Positions 1-12,421 of a stretch of DNA of 64,000 bases are shown here, piece by piece (the first letter of the stretch is position 1; every line of letters begins with the position of its first letter). The DNA is from Cristatella mucedo (lineage: Eukaryota > Bryozoa > Phylactolaemata > Cristatellidae), in the NCBI GenBank assembly GCA_009760855.2, contig WPIO01000010.1, forward strand, positions 62,001 to 126,000, in the 5' to 3' direction. The notes beneath the pieces were generated by a model that saw only the letters and a list, made by a program, of their open reading frames with translations, was not told the DNA's origin and did no database searches. A program made the position numbers and the translations under genes.

Positions 1-2784
1 GAGGTGATCTTGATCGGTGGCTAAAAAAACGTTTTTATTGCATTCGCCTATGAAATGGGTGGCCGAAGAAACTTGGGCGAGGCGAAGTAACTATCCAGCC
101 TAACTAAAGTCAGCTCCGACTACCCAGGCCCTACTATTAGATCAAAAATTAGCAAAGGTTCCTCAGGCCAGCGTTCACAACTCAAACTATTCCAGGGGAC
201 ACGTAGGCTTAAATTTGACCCAACGATTGGCTATAAATTAGTGTTGAACGACAATTTTGAAATCTCAGCAGTGCAGCTGTGGAAGTCCGCACATTCAATA
301 ATGCTGAGAGTTTCTTTGCATGGATACACGTAAAAGAGAAGCCTGGACGTTGCAATAATCAATGACGTCTTAGGAAAACGAAAAGTAACTGCCGTCATTT
401 CAGGCTGTACATTTCAGGGTGTGTGTGCAATGAACATGATGGTATGATATTTTAATGATTGAACTACGTATAATTGGGATGATAACGCTTCAACATAATA
501 AGTCCGGACGGTAAAAGACACTTGGCAGCAGACTATTTTAAGCACTTGAAGTTTCTCGCATTCTGCAGTTTCCTCTAAGGCAGCACATTACAAAAACGAA
601 CACGGGGCGAACCTCGCACTTGTTTTTAGGGCCCTTTGCTCCTAACTTACTGTATACTCCTGGAATAAGAATAACACGATCCACGTAGATGCCCTTAGCA
701 AAACTGTTTTACGTATATGGGAAATAAAAGTGGTAGTTTTTCTACGCTATGAGTCGTCGTCGTACCTGATATCGAAACGTCGTTGACAATACCTTTATTT
801 TTGCCAAGTGTTAAATTGCACACAATTCGCTACTCAAAATCGTGGTTTGGATTCTGGCAGTAAACGATCTGGTATTACCTACTTCCAGCTGCATGACAGT
901 CATGAAACCTATTTAGCCGATGAATAAATGAGCGTGTTCAGTCCGCTGGTATTTACTCTAGAAACCTCCTCTGCAAGTGGCTAGTGTTAACTGAGTGCTG
1001 AACTGGTGTGCTGTCAAAATAAAAATTGCAGATTAAAGTAGGGCAGACCTGACAGCCTGATGCATGCGTATGAATAACTCTATGAAAGCTTCTACAGGTG
1101 GACGTCTTAAAAGTACAGAGAACAAGGTGAAGGCGAGGTGACTGGCTTTGCTTCGCTTTCGTGGTTGCGCAGCTGCATCGCTGCCGCATTGCTCCGCTCA
1201 CCGTTGTTTCCAGCGGAGCTTTCAGCCTGCTGAGCAGCGTTTGACATGCAGACGCACGTGGCCAGCACGGCGGCGAGGACGAGACGATGAGCAAGCCAGT
1301 GCATTGCCAGCAATCTACAATTCAATTCTGCCTCGGAGCGGCGAAAACAGAAGCTAGGCGCTACAGCGGTTCTGAGTTGGATACGGCGAATGAGTCAGCT
1401 CGGCAATTACAGAGTCATTGTGAGAACATCAATTCAGTGGAATTATTAAACGACACGCTTACGAGTACCTTTCTCAAATTCCGTGCACTCAAGCCAGCGA
1501 TCAACTTCGCTAGAGTGGCAGGACCGATGTCTACAACTGGGTGACACTCAATGACGGAGCAACCACCTCGAAATCGAGCTAACCACTGCGATTTGCGACC
1601 ACTGCTAATTAGCTATAGGCTTGGACAAACGGCCAACATCCGTTGGCAACAGCATTCAGTACGGTGGCCAGTCATAGACCGCACGTGCCAATCGATTTCG
1701 CGATAGAAGCAGTACGGTCTCTAAGCGCCTCGACAAGACCTCAACTACGTCAACCCCCCTTGGGAAGTTCGGTGTCAAAGGATGGCAAGTTTGCTAACAA
1801 ACGACTTTTGCCCACCTTTTATTTAACAAAAATGGCTTGTTTCCACATCGGCAGTTAACTGAGCATGAGTGTGCAGTGATGCAAATGCCAGCCAGTTGTG
1901 ATAATTGGAAGCTCTAGTCTTTGTGCTTGTTATTGCTCCAGACAATACTGACCGATCAATCCTGCGTTCGACGGACTTTAGCAGCAGTTGCTAGTAAATT
2001 AGTAAGATTGTCCTATCCTTTGCCAACTATTTGAAGCAAGAAAGCACGAAAAATAAGGCTTCGAAGCTGTTTCAAGTAGTTATGGTGCCTCGTGTTTGAG
2101 CTTCAAAATAAGATCTTGAAATAACTTTATTTACTAAATGAGTCAAAGGCTAACATCAATGTCCTACATAGATATATCGGAATATATCGGAAGAGCCGCC
2201 GAAAAACTTTACTCTAACCAATGACATATTTTAAAGTCACCTACATCATTACCTACCGGGCACATGTACGACACATAATCCCACTCACTAATTAGGCTGC
2301 TCCATCACTCTTCTGCCTGCAAGGGCGAGCTGCTATTACTCTTGAAATCCGCGTTGGAGGTCCTTTGTGCAAATCCCTACGAATGACATAGCCGTCTTAC
2401 TTTTTCGTGCAATGATAACCTGTAGGGGCTTGTATTGCCTTATCTATCCGCATGCCGGTTCTCAGACAAACCTAACCACTTTTTAAGGTCTGACCTTCTT
2501 GCCTCACACAATTCTCTAATAACCACACTCTTACATAGTATCACAAATGCGGGAGATCTCAGATTGTGGTTTGATGCTGCCATTTTAATATTCCACGAAC
2601 CGCTAATGTGACCCGCTTGTACAGGCATCATCTAGGACCGATTGCGACTGGTCTACGAGCGTGTATTGGCTTAAGGTCACAAAGCCTTCACGCTACTTCA
2701 GAAAGTCAACGAACTCGACACGCCACACCGCTCTATAGCTCGGTAGCTTCGAATAGGCGTCCGCACCGGCATTCGGCAGAGACC
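1..2784. other. No gene recognised; anonymous sequence
   Basis: All open frames here are short (at most about 113 codons) and overlap on both strands without a family motif. I saw no LINE coding match, no tRNA-like box and no clear tandem array. It may be old, decayed repeat DNA or plain intergenic sequence. Confidence 0.5.
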
Positions 2785-2824
2785 GGCACAGCAGCAGCAG
2801 CTTGCTCGCTGCTGCTGCTGTGCC
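2785..2824. repeat. Perfect 17-bp CAG/CTG hairpin
   Basis: A 17-nt arm of GGCA plus CAGCAG-type triplets at 2785-2801 is followed by a 6-nt loop (TTGCTC) and its exact reverse complement at 2808-2824. Both strands can form the same stem. The surrounding sequence is not repetitive, so this is an isolated snap-back structure rather than part of a longer triplet array. Confidence 0.9.
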
Positions 2825-3488
2825 AATCCAAAACATTATGACTCTATAGTACAATTGTGTTCCAACTAGCATGTACACCTTAGTTTGATTCAAACTTTAT
2901 AATGTTCTCGCCTGGTCAATCGCAGGCAGCATCGAAAGTTCAGTGACAGATTAATGCATTCTCTTGATTAATTAATTTTATAATTGCCTCAAGGCATCAA
3001 TGCAAGTTTCTCATCCGTGCTTCCCTTTATGCGAGATACCCTACTCGGCGGTTGAAAATCCAGGGCAGTCTTTTCATTACTAGCCAGTTATTCTTATGAA
3101 ATTTCCTGAATTAAGTGCAGTTTCAACTCTAGATTGCCTTCTTGCACATTTAAGCTAGTGCATTATTTTGAGAGGATCCAGCGCTGCAGTTCTTCAGCCT
3201 AGCCTTGCAGCTTTGAAGATTTCGAAGAGCAGCCTCCTCCCGCACCTGGATGCGAGCACTCAATTCCGGTTTTACGGGTTAAATTATGGTTTATATATTC
3301 TGTAGTAGACTTATCCTTGTCGCTACATAAATAGGTGGGCGATTGCCTATTTACTTGATAAAACTCTCGTTTGTAACCTCTATAAGACGAATCATCAACT
3401 CAATTGCAATCCTAATCAAATTTGTGCGTTTGCTTGTTGATCTAGATTTGTCTAATCTAGTAATTCACAAAAATTTAAACATTGTGAC

Positions 3489-3648
3489 ATGGTGTTAATG
3501 TCACATCTTGCAATCTCATTCTTGATTTCATATTTGTTACCACTAGTTATTTGGTCGTGCTATCCTCATAGTGTCTGTAAAGTACCTAGACAGATATTAG
3601 GTTCTCTGAAGATGCTATACAAATCAATTAAAATGTTATTACTATTAC
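3489..3648 (+). mobile_element. 3' tail of a CR1/L2-type LINE (LINE-B)
   Basis: The segment carries the LINE-B terminal signature: a stretch like GTAAAGTRCCTAGA, then GGTTCTCTGAAG, then TGCTATACAAAT, ending in TTATTACTATTAC. The same motif order ends the copies at 24.8, 31.4, 37.5 and 38.8 kb. Only the tail is preserved; no coding part is visible upstream. Confidence 0.65.
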
Positions 3649-3855
3649 GCGAAGCCTCGATGCTTCAGCTTATATATCATCACCACGCTCTCTAATTTGT
3701 CTTATCGCACCTAATGTTTAGCAGCGAACTCTTAACACTCTCTCACCCCCTCAAGACTTTTGGTTGAGTTTTTTCTTGAAACTGCCCATCTATGCTCCCA
3801 GATTAGGCTGTGATACCAGATTCATGACGTTACACAAGTGATGATCATTACCTTC
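3649..3855. other. No feature recognised
   Basis: A short gap between two LINE remnants. No coding or structural signal was seen. Confidence 0.4.
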
Positions 3856-4929
3856 TGACTACGTATACATAACGTAATTTAATGTAACGTATCTCCGTCT
3901 GTAACTCCACAAAGTCATAAAGACCATATGGGTGTTACGCAGGAGAGCTTTGTGTAGCCCACTCACAGCCTAAGCGGCTTTCGGTACGCATTCGGTAGCC
4001 AACAGACTTCGTTTCAAGCAACAAAGAGAAAGTGGGAAGCATAGCTGAGTCAGGAGAGCAGTTGAGGTAGTGAGTAGCATAGAAGTAGCAGCTCAGGACA
4101 GCTGAAAAGGATGAGCCATAGTCGGCAGTAGGAGAGTAGTTATCGTTGCGTAAGAATTGTGGAAGCGAGTTCCACAGTCTAAGACCTGCAGAGCTAAATC
4201 TTCTGTCACCAACTGTCTTTAAGCAGAGGAATGGGACAGCTAATTTATTGTCCACGCGGGACCTGAGGGCGCGAACAGGCTGAAACTGATGCAGCAGCTC
4301 AGCTAGGTATGAAGGAGCCAAGCCGTGGCGGGCCTTGTGGGTCAGCGTAAGAACTTTGCTCTGTATCCTTTGCTCAACCAGCAACCATCATAGCTCTTTC
4401 AGCAGACGTGACACGTGCTCAAACCGCTGGGACTTGAAGACCAGCCTTGCAGCCATATTCATAGTCAGCTGTAGTAGCATAATAGCTTTCTTTGGTAGCC
4501 CAGCCAAAAGGGAATTACAATAATCAAGCCGAGACAGAACTAGAGAGCTAGTTAAATTTTTTACAAGACACTGTTGGAGACAGCTCCTAATCTTGGACAC
4601 GGATCGGGTGTGATGGCTAGCTGTAGAGGCAGTCTTCTGAATGAAGCTTTTGAAATTGAGGCAGCTGTCGAACACGACACCTAGATTACGACCACATGGT
4701 GAAGGTCGCACAATAGCGTCACATATTAGGATGGCAAAGCCTTTTAATCCAGCCACACGCTTAGGGTGTCCTATGAGCAGCAGTTCGGTTTTATCATCAT
4801 TTAATTTCAGGAAGTTTTCCGAAATCCAGGATTGAATATCGGCAAGGCAAGCATTCAGTTTCTCAGTTGCCGAAGCAGATTCCGACGGTTTGAATGACAA
4901 ATACAACTCAGTATCGTCAGCATAGAAGT
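3856..4929 (-). mobile_element. LINE-A copy, 5'-truncated, RT C-terminal part
   Basis: Read on the minus strand this is the C-terminal third of a CR1/L2-type non-LTR retrotransposon ORF2. It starts at the catalytic RT box ([17 protein letters not shown]), then [37 protein letters not shown] and the conserved tail LKTVGDRRFSSAGLRLWNSL. A stop separates the two open parts (4388-4906 and 3935-4384), so the copy is dead. The 3' end is the family terminus (ACTTTGTGGAGTTACAGACGGAGATAC, broken here) and falls near 3856. It is truncated just 5' of the YADD box, directly against an (AT)n run. The same family recurs at 19.4-21.3, 22.5, 39.8, 41.7, 45.1, 52.1 and 56.9 kb. Confidence 0.92.
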
Positions 4930-4930
4930 G

Positions 4931-4954
4931 ATATATATATATATATATATATAT
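4931..4954. repeat. (AT)12 microsatellite
   Basis: A pure AT dinucleotide run. It sits exactly at the 5'-truncation point of the minus-strand LINE-A copy, so it may mark the insertion junction. Confidence 0.95.
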
Positions 4955-5195
4955 TTCTAGAGCTCACTACAGTGTGCTTCACTGAGTCACGTCACTACCG
5001 AAAGTACTGGTCACCATATTTCCGTGTGACGGACGGACTTCCTCACTTCAATTAGTATGGATTCATACGGACTTCATTGCTTTAATTAGTAGGAATATAT
5101 AATGCATGCTCACAGTGCTCTAAAAGAACTTCATCTCTATTTAGCCAATTCACATGCGCCACGAGACTGGAACCCACTACCTAGGCCATCAAATA

Positions 5196-5670
5196 AACTC
5201 ACTTGGACAAACAAAATTTAAATTCTATCTGATTTAACATCCTCTTTTTGCATGGAGACTGAAAACTCTTAAAGGCTATTATCACCACTTGCAGCGCCAA
5301 TATAGGATCGCTAACCGCAGGATTTGAGCCACGACCTGTTACATTACTGTGTCTCCGGCTCCAGCAGTGCTGGTGGAGTCTCACGGAGACACGAACACAC
5401 GAGCGGCGAACGTGAGCGGTGAACGAGACTCGTATCTTTATTCCTCCAGTGGGTACTTATATATGAGCTAGGGGCTGACTCGTCACAGATAAGGGAGTGC
5501 ATCCGTGGTGAGCCACTGTGATGGGCCACATGCCCACATCAAAGGCCGCACCGAGCCAACCACCCACCGAGAGCGGGGCACCGCACACCAGTGGCCGAGA
5601 AGCAACAGGAACACACAACACCTCGGCATCAAAATCGTAAAGAGAAACCACCTTACCTAGTGTGCTAACA
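5196..5670 (-). mobile_element. tRNA-derived SINE (SINE1), interrupted
   Basis: The left part (to about 5337) reads, in reverse, like the SINE1 body: tail ending CTGATTTAACA, the GGCTATTATCACCACTTGCAG block, then a B-box-like region and CACGACCT. The head of the element (ACCACCTTACCTAGTGTGC, the reverse of the A-box region) appears only at about 5635-5670. The ~297 bases between do not belong to SINE1 copies elsewhere in the window, so the SINE was split by an insertion. Confidence 0.75.
5338..5634 (-). mobile_element. Probable solo LTR inserted in SINE1
   Basis: The insert splits the SINE. Read on the minus strand it contains a TATATAA-type box (5458-5464) followed closely by AATAAA (5437-5442), the order found in LTR promoter/polyadenylation regions, and it carries no coding frame of note. 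The exact termini and a target-site duplication could not be fixed because the flanking SINE is diverged. A different short non-autonomous element remains possible. Confidence 0.45.
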
Positions 5671-6589
5671 GCTCATTCATTAAAGGCCTGCGCTTTATCT
5701 CTGGGCCAAACCAGCAAGGCCTGAAAAGCTTGACCACAGGCAAGTGACAAGTGGTATACTTAATCTGCCAAGTTATGACAGATGCGAAAGATGAAATGCA
5801 TTTCCAGAGTTGTTTTTATTAGCCATCAGATGTATCATAACCTAGGCTTGACTCTCGTGACAGGTTGATATGAAGTACACTGTGGTTAGTCACTTTTACT
5901 TACCGCCTAGCCGTGGTCGTATGAAGCCTTCTGTTACTGTACGATGCAGAGTTATACTTATGAATGAGCTAATTACTGTTAACGCATGCGCTTATCTGAC
6001 TTTTGTCTTGGTTTGCTAACATCGCCATATCTTCAAGCGTCGGTGCTCCTTATTCTAATCTCGGGCTGTCCATCAAGGTGTTAGATCCAACACAATTGGT
6101 TACGGTTCTCTACAGATTAGGGTCACGTCATTACACGGACTTGGTTGATGGTGAAGACTTTAGTTCTACAGCCGCTATATCAAACGTGGAGCGCGATGGT
6201 CAATACCGTGGCTTCACGGAAAGCATCGATATAGTGTAGTCTCTGGTTTTGACACAGCTGTCTGAATTAATCTGAGTTGCCCATCCGAGCTCATTTGAGT
6301 GCTAGGTCTAAAAGCTTATTGGATTTCATTCGGGTGTTATAATATGACTAGAATGTCAAAGGAACTTTTTTAGTTCCTTTCGCTCCGAAAGTCGGTTTCT
6401 TTTCTTTGAAAATGTGTCACGCTGCGGTAACAATATTTGTTTAGGCCTTTAGATAGCCTTTTTTAAACAGATAGCCTTATATTTCAGATAACCTTGTTTT
6501 AAACTTTTAGCAGCTAAGGGGAAACTAGTGGACGAAGTGCGTAGACGACATGTGCCTCCTAAAGATGACCTAAATAAAGCATTCAGCGG
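5671..6589. other. No feature recognised
   Basis: Anonymous AT-rich sequence. The 78-codon plus-strand frame at 6003-6239 has no recognisable motif and is probably chance. Confidence 0.4.
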
Positions 6590-6740
6590 TTTGCTGATTA
6601 AGCAGCCTCATTCATATAGCGTCTGGTAGGCCTTAATGGCTATCGCCACCTTTTGAAGTGGACGATAAAGGATTGCCCACTGCAGTACTCCAACCCATGA
6701 CTAGGGTCGTGAAGAGCAAGCACCTTACATTTTGGGCAAA
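6590..6740 (-). mobile_element. SINE1 copy, diverged
   Basis: In reverse orientation it shows the SINE1 order: GATTAAGCAGCCTC tail, a GGCTATCGCCACC block, GATAAAGGATTGCCCAC, a weakened B box (CCAACCCATGAC) and GAGCAAGCACCTTAC near the A box. Confidence 0.75.
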
Positions 6741-6744
6741 GACC

Positions 6745-9089
6745 CAGGAATTAAGCACACAGTCATGAGCGAGCGAGATAAAAGGTGACGCTTATTCAGT
6801 ACACTTCTCGCATTTATATTTGAAATATGCACTAAATTATTTGTGGTTGGGATAGCACCATTGGCTCCGATGGTAAGTCGACGATTCAGGTCCTGCTGCA
6901 GGCGATCCTTTCTTGCACACCTAAAGTAGTGACTATAGCTGATGCCACAGTCCTATTGCCAAATGAACGATGCTGCTGAATCGGCTACGCTGAAATACGG
7001 TGTGCTTTGGCCCAGGGTAAGGTTATCGAACTGCAAGACTCAGATTCTCGTATTCTCGATTCTCGCATCAGATCGTTCTTTATGGCCCACTGCAAACCGG
7101 AGCGATTGCCGCTCACGCCCGCCTGCAGACATAAACTAGTATGCTGCTTTTGAATCAGCCGACCCACAGCTTGCACTCTCCGCTTGCGTCTAACCGTACG
7201 TTTATGTGAATTAACGTGCGATCTCTGAATTATGTCAATATTTTAATACTTTTTAGAAAAATTTGAGTCACATGTATTTTATATCGAAGCAGATAGGCAC
7301 AAAGCAGAAGCACATTGTTTTTGTCGACTAGCCCTTGCGTATTTATTGTGCCTTTTTAGAGCTAGAGAACAGAATGTCTCTCCTTATATCCTAAATGCAA
7401 TGCTCTGCAATCCTCTAATAACTGATGTACAGAATTTTTTGGAATTTTGCCACAGCATGCCTCAGCATCATCCTTCATTTGGCAATTCATCACGTGACTT
7501 TACGGCAAGACGAAGTAATGTAATGCTGTTTTCGACAACAGGCCATTCGTTGTCTAAAACTTCAAACAGTCGTACAGCCACGATAGTTTAGCCTACAAAA
7601 ACGTCTCCGTTGGGCGTCTACATGTGGGCTGTACGCAATTCGAGCAATGGTCCTGCATCTGCCACTTCAACCTACGACAGCAGCTAACTCGCCTGAAAGC
7701 GAGCGCCCAACCAGTGCAGGTAGCGTTATCGATCTGCCCAGTAGCAGCTGCTTTGCACTCTTGCATAGGAAGTCTTGCAAGAAAAGGTTGACGTCAGCGG
7801 AGACTATAATTCTACGACTGAAAACAGTTTGCCAGCTGATTTAAGGATCCAATTTACCCTGCGGCGTGAGAGCAATAAAGAATTACCTGCCCTGGGACTA
7901 TTTCGATCGACACGCATCATGCCGCACCTTCGCGACCGTGCAACACCCGCTACCAGACCCAACTCGGCTGGGCAAGCTGGGAGTACCATCCCCATGGACA
8001 CTGTCTCTGCCCCATACCGTTGGCCACTGGAAAGCTAGATTTAAGCAGGACTCGGCTGAAAAATAACGGGAGTCCTCGGTTAGTCCATCAGCGAGTCCAG
8101 ACCATTCGCTCAGACATCACAGTACGCATAAATCACTATCAGCATGTGCTTGCTGGACACGGTTGTTTCTTATGTGGAGAGCGTGTGGCTGACGAAGATG
8201 CATTGATGCCGAAGATCGCGAGAGCTGAGCCTCGAGTCTAGAGTTGGGAGAGATGGCTCGTGCCGAGTTCGATGCAGGGTGGGTGTGGGCGCCAGCTTGG
8301 CGCATTAAAGCTTTGATATTGGCTCTGTCTTGCCAAACACAGCTAGCTAATCACACGTTGGGTCTCTTTAACCTATGCATTGTCAAGATGGAGTACGAGA
8401 TGTAGAGCAGAGTAGCTGACTAAATGCGGCGAAAGCTAGGTACAAGCACGCGATTGACCATTCAGCTTAGCATTCGACGACGTCAGTGACAGTCTCACGC
8501 ATCGAGAGAGATGTTGTGCTTGCATCATCTAAAAGGGCTCCAATCTTCGACTCCTTTTAACATCATTGACTACTTGACCTACTGATTTAAAACCATGGAG
8601 TAGAATTTGAGCACTTGAATGTGCGCAAGCTGTTAAGGAAGTCCGGACAATCCTGCAGCAAAGGAATTTTTGTCGCTTCGTTCTAACAGTCACACAGCTG
8701 CGGCACATATTGACCACGGATACAAGGTGGCTGATATCTGAATTCATGGCTTCATTTGTATGTGCTTCTAATAGTTCCGAAGGTAATTGTACTAACAAAC
8801 AACGCATTCTTATTACATTCATAGCTCTATGCATCCGCCTAATAACAGAAACCAATATCTGGCCTTCTAGCCACCCGCAGCCTTCGCCAGTCACTGCGAG
8901 GTCTGGGAAGTGCCAATGAGACTAGGAGGCTGACTTTTTCTTGCCCGAATACACTAGTTTCCTAAGTACGCATCCCACTGCCACGTCTTCTTTGAACGAC
9001 TAGGGCATAACCAGTGGCAGTTTGAATAAACTTCTCTATCACAGTAGCTCATGTGCCAAAAATAATAGCAAAGTTAAGCAGAATTATTG
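6745..9089. other. No gene recognised
   Basis: Short frames on both strands (up to 121 codons at 8529-8894, minus) show no family motif, transmembrane pattern or repeat that I can name. No splice-linked similarity to a known protein was found. Probably intergenic or decayed repeat DNA. Confidence 0.4.
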
Positions 9090-9300
9090 GGTGCCTAGGT
9101 ACATCGGCTTAGGGAAAGTAAGACGCATCGACGCCAGCCTTCCCAAAGCCAGGGATACTCTCGGACTAAAAATAGCCTCCAAGGCAAGCAGTAATCCTTA
9201 CAAATACCAACCGAGACGATATTGTAACGACATTAGCTGCGGCAATGCTGACTTATTAGAGCGGCACATCTCAGTTTGGAGAGGGCTATAGCTCACGGAG
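9090..9300 (+). repeat. Dispersed repeat X, copy 1
   Basis: This stretch resembles 13,345-13,635 in the same orientation. Shared blocks include a GCCTAGGYACATC-like start, CCAGCCTTCCCAAAGCCAGGG against CTGCCTTCCCAATCCAAGGG, and GCGGCACATCTCAG against CTGGCACATCTCAG near the end. There is no coding signal and the class is unknown. Confidence 0.5.
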
Positions 9301-9593
9301 CAATAAACAACATTCTACGGGGCAACGCAGAAATTCTTAAGCCGTAAAAGTGAGGGCTCTTATAGTCAGCCATGCAAGGGCAGTTTTTCCTAGTGACCTT
9401 TTGTAGGTGGCCGCATTGTCGCCGAAGCCAGTCACTCATCCTTCGGAATTTTAATACTTAGCAACTCGAGATGGCAGGATCCTACGTCTTTTTTGACGAG
9501 CTTTGTGCAAGCAATTGCCCAGATCAAGAGGCATTACTGCCAATCTGGTCCTAATTCAAAGTTCACTGACATCTCAGCTACCGCCGGGTGTAA

Positions 9594-9604
9594 CCCCCCC
9601 CCCC
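9594..9604. repeat. C11 homopolymer
   Basis: A run of 11 cytosines, followed by a short GC-rich inverted sequence (CCGGCAGGCCGG). Confidence 0.95.
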
Positions 9605-10769
9605 GGCAGGCCGGTCACACGACGAACCTCGTGTGGTACATATATCGACCACATGGGGCACACGCTATCGTGTCTGATATAGCACTCTCTGTAGTTTAGC
9701 TGTTTAGCCGTCTCGGAGGCTATAAGTTGCTCTGTCATGGGTGCTAAACAAGACACTTCTTAAACGGGGTAATACAAAGTCGCGGTTACAAAAACGGTTT
9801 GGAAAAGTCGAGTTTACACAAGTCGGGCTTTAAAGTGTCGGCACGCTTCCCTATACAGGAATCACTAGTCTGCATAGTTATTTTGGACATTCGGACGTTC
9901 TAGATCAGGGAATATATATAATTGCAGGTTCAGTTGGCTGGTGCTCGTATCGTCGTTTTATCTTGCGACGCTGCCTTCATTGGTTCAACAGTAACAAAAA
10001 CGAGTCATGCCAGCTTCAATTTTCTATCTCTCCCTGCTGCACGATGTGATCGGAGTCAATATAATTCTACCCTTTTCCAAACGAATCGACCAAGGCACAA
10101 TCCACTTTTTAAGGTGCGTGACCAGCAGAAAGAAGAGCAGTCCACCGATAACTAGTTGGTCTACCTCTGGAGCTTGCTCATCCGTAAGAGCACTTGGACT
10201 GCAGCCTGTTCGTCGGCAGCTGTTTGAGCAGGTTCAACTCCTCGGGTGGGCCATCGTCGAGTGGATGATGATGCACATGCTCCATCCGCTGTGGCCTCCT
10301 CGCAAGTGTGACATGTGGAAGTGGGCAGCTAAAAATCAGTAGCCCCACATTGATCGTCCAGTCTGTGTTCGTGCAGGTCGTGTTCTACGTTTGCAGAAGG
10401 TAGCCTTGAGGCCCTTCGCCAGGCTAGCTTTCAGTGGTTAATCGGGCTAAGTTCATCAGCATCGCCATTGAATTTAAATTTCAATAACCGTGTTATTTCT
10501 ACCAAAATAGCAAAGGCTAGCATCGTACGAGCTGCTGTTGTCCTCCCGCATGTAAACCGATTATAACTTGCCGCTTACTCTCAGGTTCGGTTTAGCAAAG
10601 ACCTTATTATTGTGATGCTTTTACGAGCCGCCTTCAAGGTGTCGCAGGTACAGACAATATTGAAGGCAGTCTGTGAGAAACGCTCATTACCTGAGGCAGC
10701 TGACTTACCAGCCCACCCAGTAAATCCGTCATCTACGCGGTTCTACATCGCCTTCTTTATAAAAAAAAA
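9605..10769. other. No gene recognised
   Basis: The longest frame (10,007-10,342, plus, 111 codons) has a hydrophobic start but no recognisable domain. There is no supporting structure around it, and I treat it as chance. Confidence 0.4.
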
Positions 10770-10935
10770 AGTAACAGCTGATTAAGCAGACTCTTTTTGT
10801 ACAGCATCAGGAGATTCTCAAAGGCTACTCAGCCCCTTACAGCAGCAATTAAGGATCGCCCACCGAAGGATTCGAACTCATGACCTGGCGATCGAGGTTA
10901 TGAAAAACATCAGTCTTAAGTAGCGAGCCAGCAGG
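10770..10935 (-). mobile_element. SINE1 copy with A-rich tail
   Basis: Reverse orientation: A10 tract and CAGCTGATTAAGCAG at the tail, CAGCAATTAAGGATCGCCCACC in the body, and the B box GGATTCGAACTCATGACCT (reverse of GGTCATGAGTTCGAATCC). The B box fits the RNA polymerase III consensus GGTTCGANTCC closely. Confidence 0.85.
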
Positions 10936-10998
10936 TCTCACCAATAAAAGAGCGAAACCGCTGTCCTGGTACGCACATTCAAAAATACGATGCCTATT

Positions 10999-11420
10999 TG
11001 TGAGGGAACATGACTCTTGCAGCCTGCGAGGGCGGAGATCTTACGTGCTCTCAGACTGCCTAAGCAGCCGCAAACACACGACCTGTGGAAGGGCATACGA
11101 TGACTCGGCAGTCCATCCCAAATCCATGCATTGGCTGCATCTGTGGGTACATCAATCTACACAAACTGCCGCCAGCTGTCGGGCAGGTTTGGAACAAACA
11201 ATGTGACAGTGCAAAAAACAATGCATGTAGGGAATATAAAGGCTGCCGAAGGAGTACAAAGGGGAGGGGAGGGCAAGATCCCTCGACAACAGCATCTAGT
11301 ATGTATAGACTGGGCTTGGCCGGCGTAGCTTGAAATAAAACTTATGGTGTTGGAGCCAGCAGACTTGTTGCTTGGTCGCGCTACCCAGCCTTACGACTGG
11401 TCATGCTTAGGGCTGTCACA
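10999..11420 (+). repeat. 5' LTR
   Basis: Begins TGTGAGGGAACATG and ends GGGCTGTCACA (TG...CA). It contains a TATA box (TATAAA, 11,235-11,240) and a polyadenylation signal (AATAAA, 11,334-11,339), giving U3-R-U5 order. It is similar throughout to 12,422-12,853. Confidence 0.9.
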
Positions 11421-12421
11421 TTTGGCGGCTCAGAGGTGGGATCTAGGATGGTCTCTCCACCGGGATCTGAGTGAATATATGCTTGGCAAGGGCTGTGCAC
11501 GCCAACGCGCTCTTGTTTGAGTTACCAGGGAAAGGCAAGCCCGGAGATTATGATAAAAGAAAATCCGAGAAGCCCGTGGAAGATACTTCTTCTGTAGAGC
11601 TTTAAGCGGTAGCAGCAATCGACGGAGAAAAGTCAGCAAAGAGATGCGAGCAATGAGAATTGGAGGAACGGGAGGCGAAGGAGCAATGGGGACGTTAGGA
11701 ACCAAAGGAGCGGGAGTAGCGACAAGAGGAGCAGGAGCGGAGACAAGAGAATTTGGAGCAATGTCTTCGGACATACCTAGAGCTGGCATTGCCGAGCAAG
11801 GCCAGGCTTGAGGAGCAGCATGCCGAGCTTGAGGAGCAGGATTTGGGTGGTTCAGCCACTCTAGTTAGGAGCCGAGCCTGCCCCAGTAGACGAGGTCTTG
11901 AACCCCGAGCTGATATTTGGGGCCCAATTTGAGGAGGACATCTTTCAGAGCGGGCGCGAACGGAGGAGACTTTCCCGCAGGAAGAGACGGGATTGCTGGT
12001 GGAAACGCCAGAGTTGGAGAACCGACCGTCAGGAAAGACAGCCGAGCCTGTTGTCGGGATCAGCCAGGAGCAATTAGTCAAACTCCAGGAGTCGGACCCT
12101 ACGTTAGACCGGGTGAGAAGGCTGGTCAGAAATGGCCACTAACCGAACAAGCATGGCTGCTTGATTTATGGGGACCTGATCAATAGAAGATGGACAGCAC
12201 GCCGGGTCATTCCACAGTCAGCAAACCATCTGATTCTGCCGAGTGCCTGTCTCCGCAGAGTGATGAGGCTGGCTCACTGTGTTCCACCAGGTCAGAGGGT
12301 AACCGATCGACTTCCGTGGCCATGGTACACTCATTGACATTAGTAACTGCTGGACACTGGAAACCGGCCCCAACTTGCAGCAACAGACCATTGGTCTGTT
12401 GCCCAACGAGGAGGAGAGGAA
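11421..12421 (+). pseudogene. Decayed gypsy internal region (pol remnant)
   Basis: Just after the LTR, TTTGGCGGCTCAGAGGTGGG is in the place of the primer-binding site; TGG at 11,422-11,424 would pair with a tRNA CCA end. The middle is charged and repetitive (arginine/glutamate-rich in several frames). Plus-strand words near 12,080-12,300 resemble the sequence upstream of the integrase zinc finger in Ty3/gypsy pol. Stops interrupt all frames and no protease, RT or integrase core is left. The region ends in a polypurine tract (12,408-12,421). Confidence 0.65.
12408..12421 (+). promoter_or_regulatory. Polypurine tract of LTR element
   Basis: GAGGAGGAGAGGAA lies directly before the TG start of the second LTR. 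This is the expected position of the plus-strand primer in LTR retrotransposons. Confidence 0.8.

Noticed and set aside
10007-10342. 111-codon plus-strand frame with hydrophobic start
   Set aside because: No domain, no conserved neighbour, no splice support.
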